Assembly: GCF_020179835.1 (NCBI RefSeq) | Contig: NZ_JAIUDA010000007.1 | Coordinates: forward strand, 220,959 to 284,958 | Length of the DNA: 64,000 nt | Origin: Pantoea sp. alder81 | Lineage (GTDB): Bacteria > Pseudomonadota > Gammaproteobacteria > Enterobacterales > Enterobacteriaceae | Reading direction: 5' to 3' | Part shown: positions 56,261-64,000 of the stretch, in pieces | How positions within the stretch are numbered: position 1 is the first letter of the stretch | How the letters are laid out: each line of letters begins with the position of its first letter | The notes under the pieces: model-generated | What the model was told of the DNA's origin: nothing | The model's database searches: none | Seen by the model: only the letters and a program-made list of their open reading frames with translations | Made by a program: the position numbers and the translations under genes

Positions 56261-56276
56261 AGCGAAACGTTTCGAT
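56261..56276. promoter_or_regulatory. RbsR operator, upstream copy
   Basis: AGCGAAACGTTTCGAT, 14 of 16 bases symmetric, a near match to the downstream copy. Its centre is 78 bases from that of the second operator, close to an integral number of helical turns, so the pair could support looping by RbsR. Confidence 0.8.
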
Positions 56277-56338
56277 GGCGATCACACTTCCGTGATGATG
56301 CCATTGAGTTGCCGCACACATTTAATACACTCCTGGTC

Positions 56339-56354
56339 AGCGAAACGTTTCGCT
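56339..56354. promoter_or_regulatory. RbsR operator, promoter-proximal copy
   Basis: A perfect palindrome AGCGAAACGTTTCGCT just downstream of the probable -10 (TAATAC at 56323-56328) and 15 bases before the rbsD start. It is the same sequence as the operator known from E. coli rbs. Confidence 0.9.
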
Positions 56355-56368
56355 GTGGAGTGGAAGAA

Positions 56369-56788
56369 ATGAAAAAAGGTCGCTTGTTAAACGCTGAACT
56401 CTCTCATGTTATTGCCCGCCTGGGGCACACCGACACGCTGACGATTGCTGATGCAGGCTTGCCGATTCCGGCCGGTCCACAGCGTATCGATCTGGCGTTG
56501 ACGCCGGGAACGCCCGAATTTCTACAGGTGGTTGATGTTGTCACTCAGGAGATGCAAGTCGAAAGCGCCCTGATGGCGGAGGAGATTAAGCAGAACAATC
56601 CGCAGCTTCACAGCGCACTGCTCGCCGTGCTCGATGCCTTGCAACGGCACCAGGGGAATGTCATCACCATCAGTTACACCAGCCATGAACAGTTCAAACA
56701 AGAAACGCAGCGTAGTCAGGCGGTCATTCGCAGCGGAGAGTGTTCTCCGTATGCGAATGTCATCCTGAGCGCTGGCGTAACCTTCTGA
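56369..56788 (+). CDS. rbsD: D-ribose pyranase RbsD
   Basis: A 139-residue mutarotase that interconverts the pyranose and furanose forms of ribose, giving RbsK its substrate form. The catalytic His is H20 (LGHTD); the C-terminal [12 protein letters not shown] is the family end. I start at [11 protein letters not shown] (56369), preceded by GTGGAG; an in-frame codon 20 positions earlier lies across the operator. First gene of rbsDACBKR. Confidence 0.97.
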   Translation: MKKGRLLNAELSHVIARLGHTDTLTIADAGLPIPAGPQRIDLALTPGTPEFLQVVDVVTQEMQVESALMAEEIKQNNPQLHSALLAVLDALQRHQGNVITISYTSHEQFKQETQRSQAVIRSGECSPYANVILSAGVTF

Positions 56789-56795
56789 GGTCGTT

Positions 56796-58304
56796 ATGCA
56801 ACCGTTATTGCAACTCAAAGGGATTGAAAAGTCGTTTCCTGGCGTGAAAGCGCTGAATGGCGCATCGCTTGCCGTTTATCCAGGCCGCGTGATGGCGCTG
56901 GTGGGCGAAAACGGCGCGGGTAAATCCACCATGATGAAAGTGCTGACTGGCATTTACAGCATGGATGCCGGCTCGCTGCAGTGGCTGGGCAAGGATGTGG
57001 CTTTTTCTGGACCTAAAGCGTCGCAGGAAGCGGGCATTGGTATTATCCATCAGGAACTTAACCTGATTCCTCAATTGACCGTCGCGGAGAATATTTTCCT
57101 CGGTCGTGAATTTGTTAACCGTTTTGGCCGCATCGAATGGAATCGGATGTACGCCGAGGCGGATGCTCTATTGCATCGCCTGAACCTGCGCTTCAACAGC
57201 CATAAGCTGGTGGGCGACTTGTCGATTGGCGATCAACAGATGGTTGAGATCGCCAAAGTGCTCAGCTTCGAGTCGCAGGTCATCATTATGGATGAACCGA
57301 CCGATGCACTGACCGATACCGAAACCCTGTCGCTGTTCCGCGTGATCAATGAACTGAAAGCGCAGGGCTGCGGCATTGTTTATATCTCGCACCGCATGAA
57401 GGAGATCTTCGAGATTTGCGATGACGTCACCGTATTCCGTGACGGGCAGTTTATTGCCGAACGCGCGGTGAGCGATCTCAGCGAAGAGAGCCTGATCGAG
57501 ATGATGGTCGGCCGTAAGCTGGAGGATCAATATCCGCACCTCGATCAAGCGCCGGGCGACATTCGTTTAACCGTTGAAAATCTCAGCGGACCGGGCGTGG
57601 ATAACGTCAGCTTTAACCTGCGCAAAGGGGAAATCCTCGGCATTTCCGGTTTGATGGGCGCGGGACGCACGGAACTGATGAAAGTGCTGTACGGCGCACT
57701 GCCGCGTAGCAACGGCAAAGTCATGCTCAACGGCCGCGAAATTATCACCCGCTCACCTCAGGATGGTTTGGCTAACGGCATCGTCTATATCTCGGAAGAC
57801 CGCAAGCGCGATGGCCTGGTGCTCGGCATGTCGGTGAAAGAGAACATGTCATTGACCGCGCTGCGCTATTTCAGCCATGCCACCGGTAATCTCAAACACA
57901 GTGAAGAACAGCTGGCGGTGGGTGACTTCATCCGTTTGTTCAACGTCAAAACCCCGTCAATGGAGCAGCCGATTGGCTTGCTGTCGGGTGGCAATCAGCA
58001 AAAAGTGGCGATTGCGCGCGGATTAATGACGCGTCCAAATGTGTTGATTTTGGATGAGCCGACGCGCGGCGTGGACGTGGGTGCGAAAAAAGAGATTTAT
58101 CAGTTAATTAACCAGTTTAAAGCCGAAGGGCTGAGCATCATTTTGGTGTCGTCGGAAATGCCGGAAGTGCTGGGCATGAGCGATCGCATCCTGGTGATGC
58201 ACGAAGGCCATCTGAGTGGCGAATTTTCCCGTGAGCAGGCTACCCAGGAATCCCTGATGGCGGCAGCAGTCGGTAAGCAACACAGCGAGGAGTTAGTTGT
58301 ATGA
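56796..58304 (+). CDS. rbsA: Ribose ABC transporter ATPase RbsA
   Basis: A 502-residue double ABC protein. Domain 1 has the active Walker [10 protein letters not shown], signature [15 protein letters not shown] and Walker [13 protein letters not shown]. Domain 2 has the altered Walker [10 protein letters not shown], signature [15 protein letters not shown] and [12 protein letters not shown], the normal pattern for sugar importers of this class. Its end overlaps rbsC by four bases. Confidence 0.98.
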   Translation: MQPLLQLKGIEKSFPGVKALNGASLAVYPGRVMALVGENGAGKSTMMKVLTGIYSMDAGSLQWLGKDVAFSGPKASQEAGIGIIHQELNLIPQLTVAENIFLGREFVNRFGRIEWNRMYAEADALLHRLNLRFNSHKLVGDLSIGDQQMVEIAKVLSFESQVIIMDEPTDALTDTETLSLFRVINELKAQGCGIVYISHRMKEIFEICDDVTVFRDGQFIAERAVSDLSEESLIEMMVGRKLEDQYPHLDQAPGDIRLTVENLSGPGVDNVSFNLRKGEILGISGLMGAGRTELMKVLYGALPRSNGKVMLNGREIITRSPQDGLANGIVYISEDRKRDGLVLGMSVKENMSLTALRYFSHATGNLKHSEEQLAVGDFIRLFNVKTPSMEQPIGLLSGGNQQKVAIARGLMTRPNVLILDEPTRGVDVGAKKEIYQLINQFKAEGLSIILVSSEMPEVLGMSDRILVMHEGHLSGEFSREQATQESLMAAAVGKQHSEELVV

Positions 58305-59272
58305 GCACCCAAACCTTACCCGCCAGCCGTCGCTGGTTTAGCAAAGCCTGGCTGCTGGAGCAGAAATCGCTGATTGCGTTGATCGTGCTGATTGCCGTGG
58401 TGGCGAGCCAAAGCCCGAACTTCTTTACCGTTGCCAACATGTTCAACATCCTGCAGCAGACCTCAGTCAACGCCATTATGGCCGTCGGCATGACGCTGGT
58501 GATTCTGACGTCGGGCATTGATTTGTCAGTGGGATCGCTGCTGGCGCTCACTGGTGCGGTCGCCGCCTCGATTGTCGGACTGGAAGTGAATGCGTTGGTG
58601 GCGGTAGCGGCTTCACTGGCATTAGGCGCGGTCATTGGCGGTATCACCGGCGTGATTGTGGCGCGCGGCAAAGTGCAGGCCTTTATCGCCACGCTGGTGA
58701 TGATGCTGCTGCTGCGCGGCGTGACCATGGTGTACACCAACGGTAGCCCGATCAACACCGGTTTCAGTGATAACGCCGATCTGTTCGGCTGGTTCGGCAT
58801 TGGCCGTCCGCTGGGTATCCCAACGCCGGTCTGGCTGATGGTGGTGGTGTTTGCGCTGGCGTGGTACATGCTGCATCACACCCGCCTTGGTCGTTACATC
58901 TATGCGCTGGGCGGCAACGAAGCGGCTACGCGACTGTCAGGCATCAACGTTAATCGCGTCAAAATCATCGTCTATTCACTGTGTGGTCTGCTGGCGGCGC
59001 TGGCGGGCACCATCGAAGTGGCGCGTCTTTCTTCTGCCCAACCGACGGCAGGCACCGGATATGAACTGGATGCCATCGCGGCGGTGGTATTAGGCGGCAC
59101 CAGCCTGGCGGGCGGCAAAGGTCGCATTATGGGCACGCTGATTGGTGCATTGATCCTTGGTTTCCTGAACAACGGCCTGAATCTGATGGGTGTTTCTTCT
59201 TACTACCAAATGATTGTTAAAGCCGTTGTCATTCTGCTGGCGGTGCTGGTGGATAACAAAAGCAGTAAGTAA
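58301..59272 (+). CDS. rbsC: Ribose ABC transporter permease RbsC
   Basis: A 323-residue inner-membrane permease with about ten predicted helices. Conserved segments include [30 protein letters not shown] (coupling loop) and [15 protein letters not shown]. It forms the ribose channel with RbsA. Translation is coupled to rbsA by overlap. Confidence 0.98.
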   Translation: MSTQTLPASRRWFSKAWLLEQKSLIALIVLIAVVASQSPNFFTVANMFNILQQTSVNAIMAVGMTLVILTSGIDLSVGSLLALTGAVAASIVGLEVNALVAVAASLALGAVIGGITGVIVARGKVQAFIATLVMMLLLRGVTMVYTNGSPINTGFSDNADLFGWFGIGRPLGIPTPVWLMVVVFALAWYMLHHTRLGRYIYALGGNEAATRLSGINVNRVKIIVYSLCGLLAALAGTIEVARLSSAQPTAGTGYELDAIAAVVLGGTSLAGGKGRIMGTLIGALILGFLNNGLNLMGVSSYYQMIVKAVVILLAVLVDNKSSK

Positions 59273-59299
59273 CTCTGACCCTCACACAGGACACTATAA

Positions 59300-60175
59300 A
59301 TGAAAAAGTTAACTGCATTGGCCGTCATCCTTGGCGCCACCCTCAGTGCTGGCGCGATGGCAAAGGACACGATTGCGCTGGTTGTATCGACGCTGAATAA
59401 TCCGTTCTTTGTGTCTCTGAAAGATGGCGCACAGAAAGAAGCCGACAAACTGGGTTATAACCTGGTGGTATTGGATTCACAGAACAACCCGGCGAAAGAG
59501 CTGGCAAACGTGCAGGATCTGACCGTGCGCGGCACCAAGCTGATGCTGATCAACCCAACGGACTCTGATGCCGTGGGTAACGCTGTGAAGATGGCCAACC
59601 AGGCCAACATTCCGGTGATCACGCTGGACCGCATGGCGGCACAGGGCACCGTGGTCAGCCACGTCGCCTCTGACAACCGTTTCGGCGGCAAAATGGCCGG
59701 TGACTTCATCGCGAAGAAACTGGGCGATGGCGCAAAAATTATCGAACTGCAGGGCATTGCCGGTACTTCTGCGGCGCGCGAGCGTGGCGAAGGCTTCAAA
59801 CAGGCTGCTGATGCACATAAATTTAATATCCTGGCGAGCCAGCCTGCAGATTTCGACCGTACTAAAGGTCTGAACGTGATGCAGAACCTGCTGCAGGCGC
59901 ATCCGGATGTGCAGGCGGTATTCGCGCAGAATGACGAAATGGCGCTGGGTGCACTGCGTGCGCTGCAAACTGCGGGTAAAACCGATGTGCTGGTGGTCGG
60001 TTTCGACGGCACCGCTGACGGTGTGAAAGCGGTAGAAGCCGGTAAGCTGACGGCTACCGTCGCGCAGATGCCCGATAAGATTGGCGTGATTGGTGTTGAT
60101 ATTGCAGATAAAGTGCTGAAAGGCGAAAAAGTGCAGGCAGTAAACCCGGTTGACCTGAAGCTGGTAACCAAATAA
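59300..60175 (+). CDS. rbsB: Periplasmic ribose-binding protein RbsB
   Basis: A 291-residue precursor. The signal peptide is [21 protein letters not shown], quoted in part as [18 protein letters not shown], cleaved before [16 protein letters not shown]. Sugar-contact segments [23 protein letters not shown] and [10 protein letters not shown] are all present. It is five residues shorter than the E. coli precursor. It delivers ribose to RbsAC and to the Trg chemoreceptor. Confidence 0.97.
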   Translation: MKKLTALAVILGATLSAGAMAKDTIALVVSTLNNPFFVSLKDGAQKEADKLGYNLVVLDSQNNPAKELANVQDLTVRGTKLMLINPTDSDAVGNAVKMANQANIPVITLDRMAAQGTVVSHVASDNRFGGKMAGDFIAKKLGDGAKIIELQGIAGTSAARERGEGFKQAADAHKFNILASQPADFDRTKGLNVMQNLLQAHPDVQAVFAQNDEMALGALRALQTAGKTDVLVVGFDGTADGVKAVEAGKLTATVAQMPDKIGVIGVDIADKVLKGEKVQAVNPVDLKLVTK

Positions 60176-60198
60176 AAAACAAAGAAAAGCATGGCAAC

Positions 60199-60219
60199 GC
60201 GCCACCTTACCGGTGGCGC
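60199..60219 (+). other. Hairpin between rbsB and rbsK
   Basis: GCGCCACC (60199-60206) pairs with GGTGGCGC (60212-60219), without a T-run. Like the pstS-pstC stem, it probably protects the binding-protein message and lowers downstream kinase expression. Confidence 0.6.
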
Positions 60220-60239
60220 AACTTCCTGGATCAAACCCT

Positions 60240-61169
60240 ATGAACACAAGCGCAAAACTGGCGGTACTCGGCAGCATCAATGCCGATCACATCCTGAACC
60301 TCACCCACTTTCCACGTCCGGGTGAAACGGTGATCGGAAAACAGTATCAGATTGCTTTTGGTGGCAAAGGGGCTAACCAGGCTGTAGCGGCCGGGCGTGC
60401 CGGTGCGGATATCGCGTTTATCGCCTGTGTCGGTGCAGATGACATCGGTGAACGCATCCGCCAGCAGCTGCAGCAGGACCGTATTGATACTGCTCCGGTA
60501 GAAACCGTGGCAGAAGAAGCCACCGGTGTGGCGATGATCTTCGTGAATGGCGAAGGTGAAAATAATATCGGCATCTATTCCGGTGCTAACGCGGCGCTGA
60601 CGCCAGCCTGTGTTGATCGCCATCAGCAGGTGATTGTCGATGCAGAGGCTTTGTTAATGCAACTGGAGTCGCCGCTGGAAAGCGTGTTGGCGGCAGCGAA
60701 GATTGCGCGTGCCAATGCCACGCAAGTGATTCTCAATCCAGCACCTGCCACTCATCTGTCTGACGAGTTGCTGGCACTGATTGATATCATCACACCGAAC
60801 GAAACCGAGGCTGAAATTCTGACTGGGATCGCGGTGAAGAATGATGAGGATGCCGCTCGTGCCGCACAGGCGTTGCATGATAAAGGTATCTCAATCGTAT
60901 TGATCACCTTAGGTCGTCGTGGCGTGTGGTTGAGCGAGCAAGGTAAAGGCGTGCGTATTCCCGGTTTCAGCGTGCAGGCTATCGACACCATCGCTGCGGG
61001 TGATACCTTTAATGGTGCCTTTATTACTGCGCGTCTGGAAGGTGTGGCGATGCATGATGCGGTGCGTTTTGCCCATGCTGCTGCCGCGATTGCGGTGACG
61101 CGTCCGGGTGCGCAACCCTCAGTGCCGTGGCGCACTGAGATCGATAACTTCCTGCAGCAACAGGGTTAA
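60240..61169 (+). CDS. rbsK: Ribokinase RbsK
   Basis: Phosphorylates D-ribose to ribose 5-phosphate. The 309-residue PfkB protein has signature 1 [16 protein letters not shown] and signature 2 [11 protein letters not shown] with the catalytic Asp; NPAP and PNETEAE are also present. I start at [17 protein letters not shown] (60240), which gives exactly the E. coli length; nine codons upstream lie in the hairpin region. It is the stand-alone counterpart of the kinase half of the fusion at 7948-9144. Confidence 0.97.
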   Translation: MNTSAKLAVLGSINADHILNLTHFPRPGETVIGKQYQIAFGGKGANQAVAAGRAGADIAFIACVGADDIGERIRQQLQQDRIDTAPVETVAEEATGVAMIFVNGEGENNIGIYSGANAALTPACVDRHQQVIVDAEALLMQLESPLESVLAAAKIARANATQVILNPAPATHLSDELLALIDIITPNETEAEILTGIAVKNDEDAARAAQALHDKGISIVLITLGRRGVWLSEQGKGVRIPGFSVQAIDTIAAGDTFNGAFITARLEGVAMHDAVRFAHAAAAIAVTRPGAQPSVPWRTEIDNFLQQQG

Positions 61170-61173
61170 GCCT

Positions 61174-62166
61174 TTGCCGACCATGAAAGATGTCGCCCGC
61201 CTGGCGGGCGTCTCCACCTCCACCGTTTCTCACGTCATCAATAACAATCGTTTTGTTAGCGAACAGGTGCGGGAAAAAGTGGAACAGGCGATCCGCGAGC
61301 TGAACTACGCGCCTTCTGCATTGGCGCGCAGTCTGAAGATCAATCAGACGCGTACTATCGGCATGCTACTGACAGCCAGCAGTAACCCGTTCTATTCAGA
61401 AGTGGTGCGCGGCGTAGAAAATAGCTGCTACGAGCGCGGTTACAGTTTGATTCTGTGTAATACCGAAGGCGATGAAGAGCGCATGAATCGCAGCCTGGAA
61501 ACGCTGATGCAAAAGCGTGTCGATGGCTTGCTGATGATGTGCACTGAAACGCATCTTCCCTCTGCTGAGATCCTTAATCGCTATCCATCCGTACCCATGG
61601 TGATGATGGACTGGGCGCCGTTTGAAGGGCGTGGCGACATAATTCAGGATAACGCGCTGTTGGGCGGTGAGCTGGCGACGCAGCATCTGATCGATCGTGG
61701 GTACACTCGTATCGCCTGCATTGCCGGGCCACAGGATAAAACCCCGGCGCGTTTGCGTCTGGAAGGTTTCCATAAAGCGATGACCAGCAGTGGATTACCG
61801 GTGTTGCCGGGTTATGTGGTTGACGGTGATTTCGAATTTCAGGGCGGCTTCAACGCGATGAACCAATTGCTAACGTTAGAGTTGCTGCCTGAAGCGGTTT
61901 TCACCAGTAACGATGCGATGGCTGTGGGTGTTTATCACGCACTCTTCCAGGCCGGCTTGCGCGTGCCGCAAGATATCGCGGTGATGGGCTATGACAATAT
62001 AGAACTGGCTCGTTATCTCACGCCACCACTCACTACCATCCATCAGCCCAAGGATGAACTGGGTGAACTGGCAATTGATACACTCATCCACCGTATGCGC
62101 GATCCCGACGCCAGTCAGCAAACGCTGGTACTGACGCCGGAGCTGGTGGAACGCGGTTCGGTTTAA
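61174..62166 (+). CDS. rbsR: LacI-family ribose operon repressor RbsR
   Basis: A 330-residue LacI-type repressor: HTH plus hinge ([20 protein letters not shown], then [14 protein letters not shown]) and a periplasmic-binding-protein-like ribose domain. I use a TTG start at 61174 (MPTMKDV..), eight bases after AGGG, which gives the E. coli length; the alternative ATG at 61183 would remove three residues. Longer frames run back into rbsK. Its operators are at 56261 and 56339. It converges with hsrA and their ends overlap by four bases. Confidence 0.95.
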   Translation: MPTMKDVARLAGVSTSTVSHVINNNRFVSEQVREKVEQAIRELNYAPSALARSLKINQTRTIGMLLTASSNPFYSEVVRGVENSCYERGYSLILCNTEGDEERMNRSLETLMQKRVDGLLMMCTETHLPSAEILNRYPSVPMVMMDWAPFEGRGDIIQDNALLGGELATQHLIDRGYTRIACIAGPQDKTPARLRLEGFHKAMTSSGLPVLPGYVVDGDFEFQGGFNAMNQLLTLELLPEAVFTSNDAMAVGVYHALFQAGLRVPQDIAVMGYDNIELARYLTPPLTTIHQPKDELGELAIDTLIHRMRDPDASQQTLVLTPELVERGSV

Positions 62167-63566
62167 GCGGTTTTCTTCTTTTTCTCGCGATTGGCGATCA
62201 GATTGCGACCATCACCCGGACGCAGCATCAGGAAGGCAAACGCGGAGAATACGGTGATCACGCCCATCGTCAGGAAGGTGGCGTGGAATTGCTGTACGGT
62301 GCTGCTCTCGAAATCCTGATAGAAACGCAGCACCGCCGCGCTGACGGCCACGCCAAAGCTGATCGATACTTGCTGTGTTACTGCCAGCACGCTGTTTCCG
62401 CCACTGGCGTTCTCATCATTTAAATCGGCCAGCGTGATGGTGTTCATCGCGGTGAACTGTGTCGACATCGCCATGCCCAATACAAATAGCGCGGCTAATA
62501 ACATCAATACGCTTTCACCCGGTGTTTGCAGCGAGAAGCTGGCGACCAGAATACCGATGATGATGGTGATACCCACTAGCGTTTTGCGATAACCGAAGCG
62601 ACGAAGCACCTGTGTCACGGTTGATTTGGCCAGTAGCGAGCCAATCGCCGTCGGTCCCATCATGCATCCGGCAATCAATGCGGGATAGCCGAAGCCTACC
62701 TGTAACATCAATGGCATCAGGAACGGAATACAGCCGGTACCCAGACGTGCCGCGATGTTACCGATGATGCCAACCGAGAAGGTGCGGGTTTTAAACATCG
62801 GTAAGCTGATCAGCGGTGCGGGATGGCGGCGTGCATGCACTATATATAGAAGCAATAACGCGACACCGGCTAACAGCACCAGCACAGCCTGCCACGGAGA
62901 CACAATGCGCTCGCCAAACAGTTCGATGCCTACTGAGATCAGCACCAGACCCAAACCAAACAATATAAAGCCGCCAAAATCAAAGCGACGTTTGGGCGTA
63001 GTGAAATCCGGCATAAATTTACGTGCATAGAAGATGCCCGCGATGCCAATCGGGATGTTGATGAGGAATATCCAGTGCCAGCTGGCGTAGGTGACCAATA
63101 AGCCGCCAAGCATCGGACCCAGAATCGGTCCGACTAATCCCGGCATGGTCACGAAATTGAGTACCGGCAGCAATTCACTGCGTGGATAAGCGCGTAATAG
63201 CGCCAGTCGCGCGACCGGCATCATCATCGCACCGCCGACGCCCTGAATAATGCGCGAGACAACCAGCATACTTAGTGAGCCAGACAGCGCACACGCCAAT
63301 GAACCCAGCGTAAACAGAGATACGGCAATAATGAAGACTTTGCGCGTACCAAAACGATCGGCCAGCCAGCCACTGACCGGGATCAGCATCGCTACGGTAA
63401 GCGTATAGCTGATAACAGCAGATTGCATGGCGAGGGGGGAACGTTCAAGGCTGGTGGCGATAGCAGGGAGCGCAGTATTGAGGATGGTGGCATCGAGGGC
63501 TTGCATGAAAAACGCCATTGCGGCGATCCAGGGCAAGCCGGCCATACTGCGCGCGGAGCGAATCAT
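62163..63566 (-). CDS. hsrA: DHA2-type MFS transporter HsrA
   Basis: A 467-residue, 14-helix drug:H+ antiporter-2 family protein very close to E. coli HsrA (YieO). Motifs are [20 protein letters not shown] in helix 1, [13 protein letters not shown] after helix 2 and the motif C region [13 protein letters not shown] in helix 5. Substrates are unknown; in E. coli the name came from effects on homocysteine and RpoS-linked phenotypes. It sits between rbsR and an rrn operon as in E. coli. Confidence 0.92.
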   Translation of the reverse strand: MIRSARSMAGLPWIAAMAFFMQALDATILNTALPAIATSLERSPLAMQSAVISYTLTVAMLIPVSGWLADRFGTRKVFIIAVSLFTLGSLACALSGSLSMLVVSRIIQGVGGAMMMPVARLALLRAYPRSELLPVLNFVTMPGLVGPILGPMLGGLLVTYASWHWIFLINIPIGIAGIFYARKFMPDFTTPKRRFDFGGFILFGLGLVLISVGIELFGERIVSPWQAVLVLLAGVALLLLYIVHARRHPAPLISLPMFKTRTFSVGIIGNIAARLGTGCIPFLMPLMLQVGFGYPALIAGCMMGPTAIGSLLAKSTVTQVLRRFGYRKTLVGITIIIGILVASFSLQTPGESVLMLLAALFVLGMAMSTQFTAMNTITLADLNDENASGGNSVLAVTQQVSISFGVAVSAAVLRFYQDFESSTVQQFHATFLTMGVITVFSAFAFLMLRPGDGRNLIANREKKKKTA

Positions 63567-64000
63567 TGAAAGTCCTTCTTTAATAATTGTTCAATCAGCA
63601 ACAAAGAAAGCGGCGTTTGGCTAACAGAATAGCATTGGTATTTGAGTGCGTGACGCTGATTTGTGCCGCTCAATGGGCGCATTTGGCTGATTATTGATCG
63701 AGAAATGTCTGTTTTTAGCCTGTTCGGTTAAAAAAGTAGCGCTCAGTCAAATTTTTGCAATAAACCCTTGTCAGCCAGAATCAACTCCCTATAATGCGCA
63801 TCCACTGAGACGGCAAAGCGGCAACGCAGACGACTCAGCAGGGAGTGAAGTGATTCACCCCGCCGGAGAAAAGCGCTGAAAAAAGTGTTTGACTCTGAAG
63901 GAGGAAAGCGTAATATACGCCCCTCGCAACAGCAGCCCAAGGCGCTGATTGCACCGCTCTTTAACAATTTATCAGACAATCTGTGTGGGCACTCGCAGGA
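63567..64000 (+). promoter_or_regulatory. rRNA operon promoter and leader (16S gene beyond the window)
   Basis: P1: TTGTCA (63768-63773), 16 bases, TATAAT (63790-63795), then a GCGC discriminator typical of stringent control. P2: TTGACT (63889-63894), 16 bases, TAATAT (63911-63916). The antitermination boxA GCTCTTTAACA is at 63956-63966. The AT-rich stretch before P1 suits UP-element and Fis binding. By position next to hsrA this corresponds to E. coli rrnC; the 16S sequence starts past the right edge. Confidence 0.93.

Noticed and set aside
56281..56296. CRP site in the rbs promoter
   Set aside because: ATCAC-N6-GTGAT has the half-sites in the opposite order to TGTGA-N6-TCACA, so it does not fit CRP.
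63567..64000. Annotating the 16S rRNA gene at the right edge
   Set aside because: Only the promoters and boxA leader are inside the window; the mature 16S start is not reached.

Overview
This 64-kb window is the replication-origin region of an enterobacterial chromosome. Gene order follows the Escherichia coli oriC neighbourhood almost gene for gene: dgo, gyrB-recF-dnaN-dnaA, rpmH-rnpA-yidD-yidC-mnmE, yieE/adeP/yieH, phoU-pst, glmSU, atp, rsmG-mnmG, oriC, mioC-asnC, viaA-ravA, kup, rbs, hsrA and the start of an rrn operon. Several differences point away from Escherichia and towards the Erwiniaceae (Pantoea or Erwinia): an ovothiol synthase gene ovoA where asnA normally lies, no tna operon after mnmE, and qseBC-ygiW beside kup. 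The genus is an inference; the order Enterobacterales is secure.

Layout. Positions 1-3778 hold the D-galactonate operon (dgoTDAKR, leftward; dgoT is cut by the window edge), followed by an operator region and a degenerate tandem repeat. yidA follows. A four-gene leftward accessory operon (5128-9144) then sits where E. coli has yidB: an MFS sugar-acid transporter, a YhcH/NanQ-type cupin, a divergent DHDPS/NAL-type aldolase, and an unusual one-piece protein with a DeoR-type HTH fused to a ribokinase-like kinase. Next come the replication operon (gyrB, recF, dnaN, dnaA, leftward) and the divergent rpmH-rnpA-yidD-yidC-mnmE unit. A variable stretch follows (20143-25914) with RutE-like and RutF-like proteins, yieE, adeP, yieH and an MFS transporter. 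The phosphate operon pstSCAB-phoU (five phased Pho-box repeats), glmUS and the nine-gene atp operon all run leftward, and rsmG-mnmG leads to oriC at about 44795-45066.

Right of oriC are mioC, asnC, ovoA, viaA, ravA (leftward), then kup (rightward), the qseBC/ygiW divergent pair, the ribose operon rbsDACBKR with two RbsR operators, hsrA, and finally the P1/P2 promoters and boxA of an rRNA operon. The 16S gene itself lies beyond the window.

The strongest candidates for something little described are the accessory operon at 5128-9144, whose four genes together look like a compact analogue of a nan (sialic acid) pathway with regulator and kinase in one polypeptide, and the asnA-to-ovoA replacement, which left an apparently orphan rightward terminator. 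Mobile-element content is low: three ERIC or ERIC-like palindromes lie between genes, one carrying an internal insertion of about 70 nt, one splitting dnaN from recF and one inside the glmUS transcript. I see no CRISPR array, prophage, complete insertion sequence or tRNA gene.
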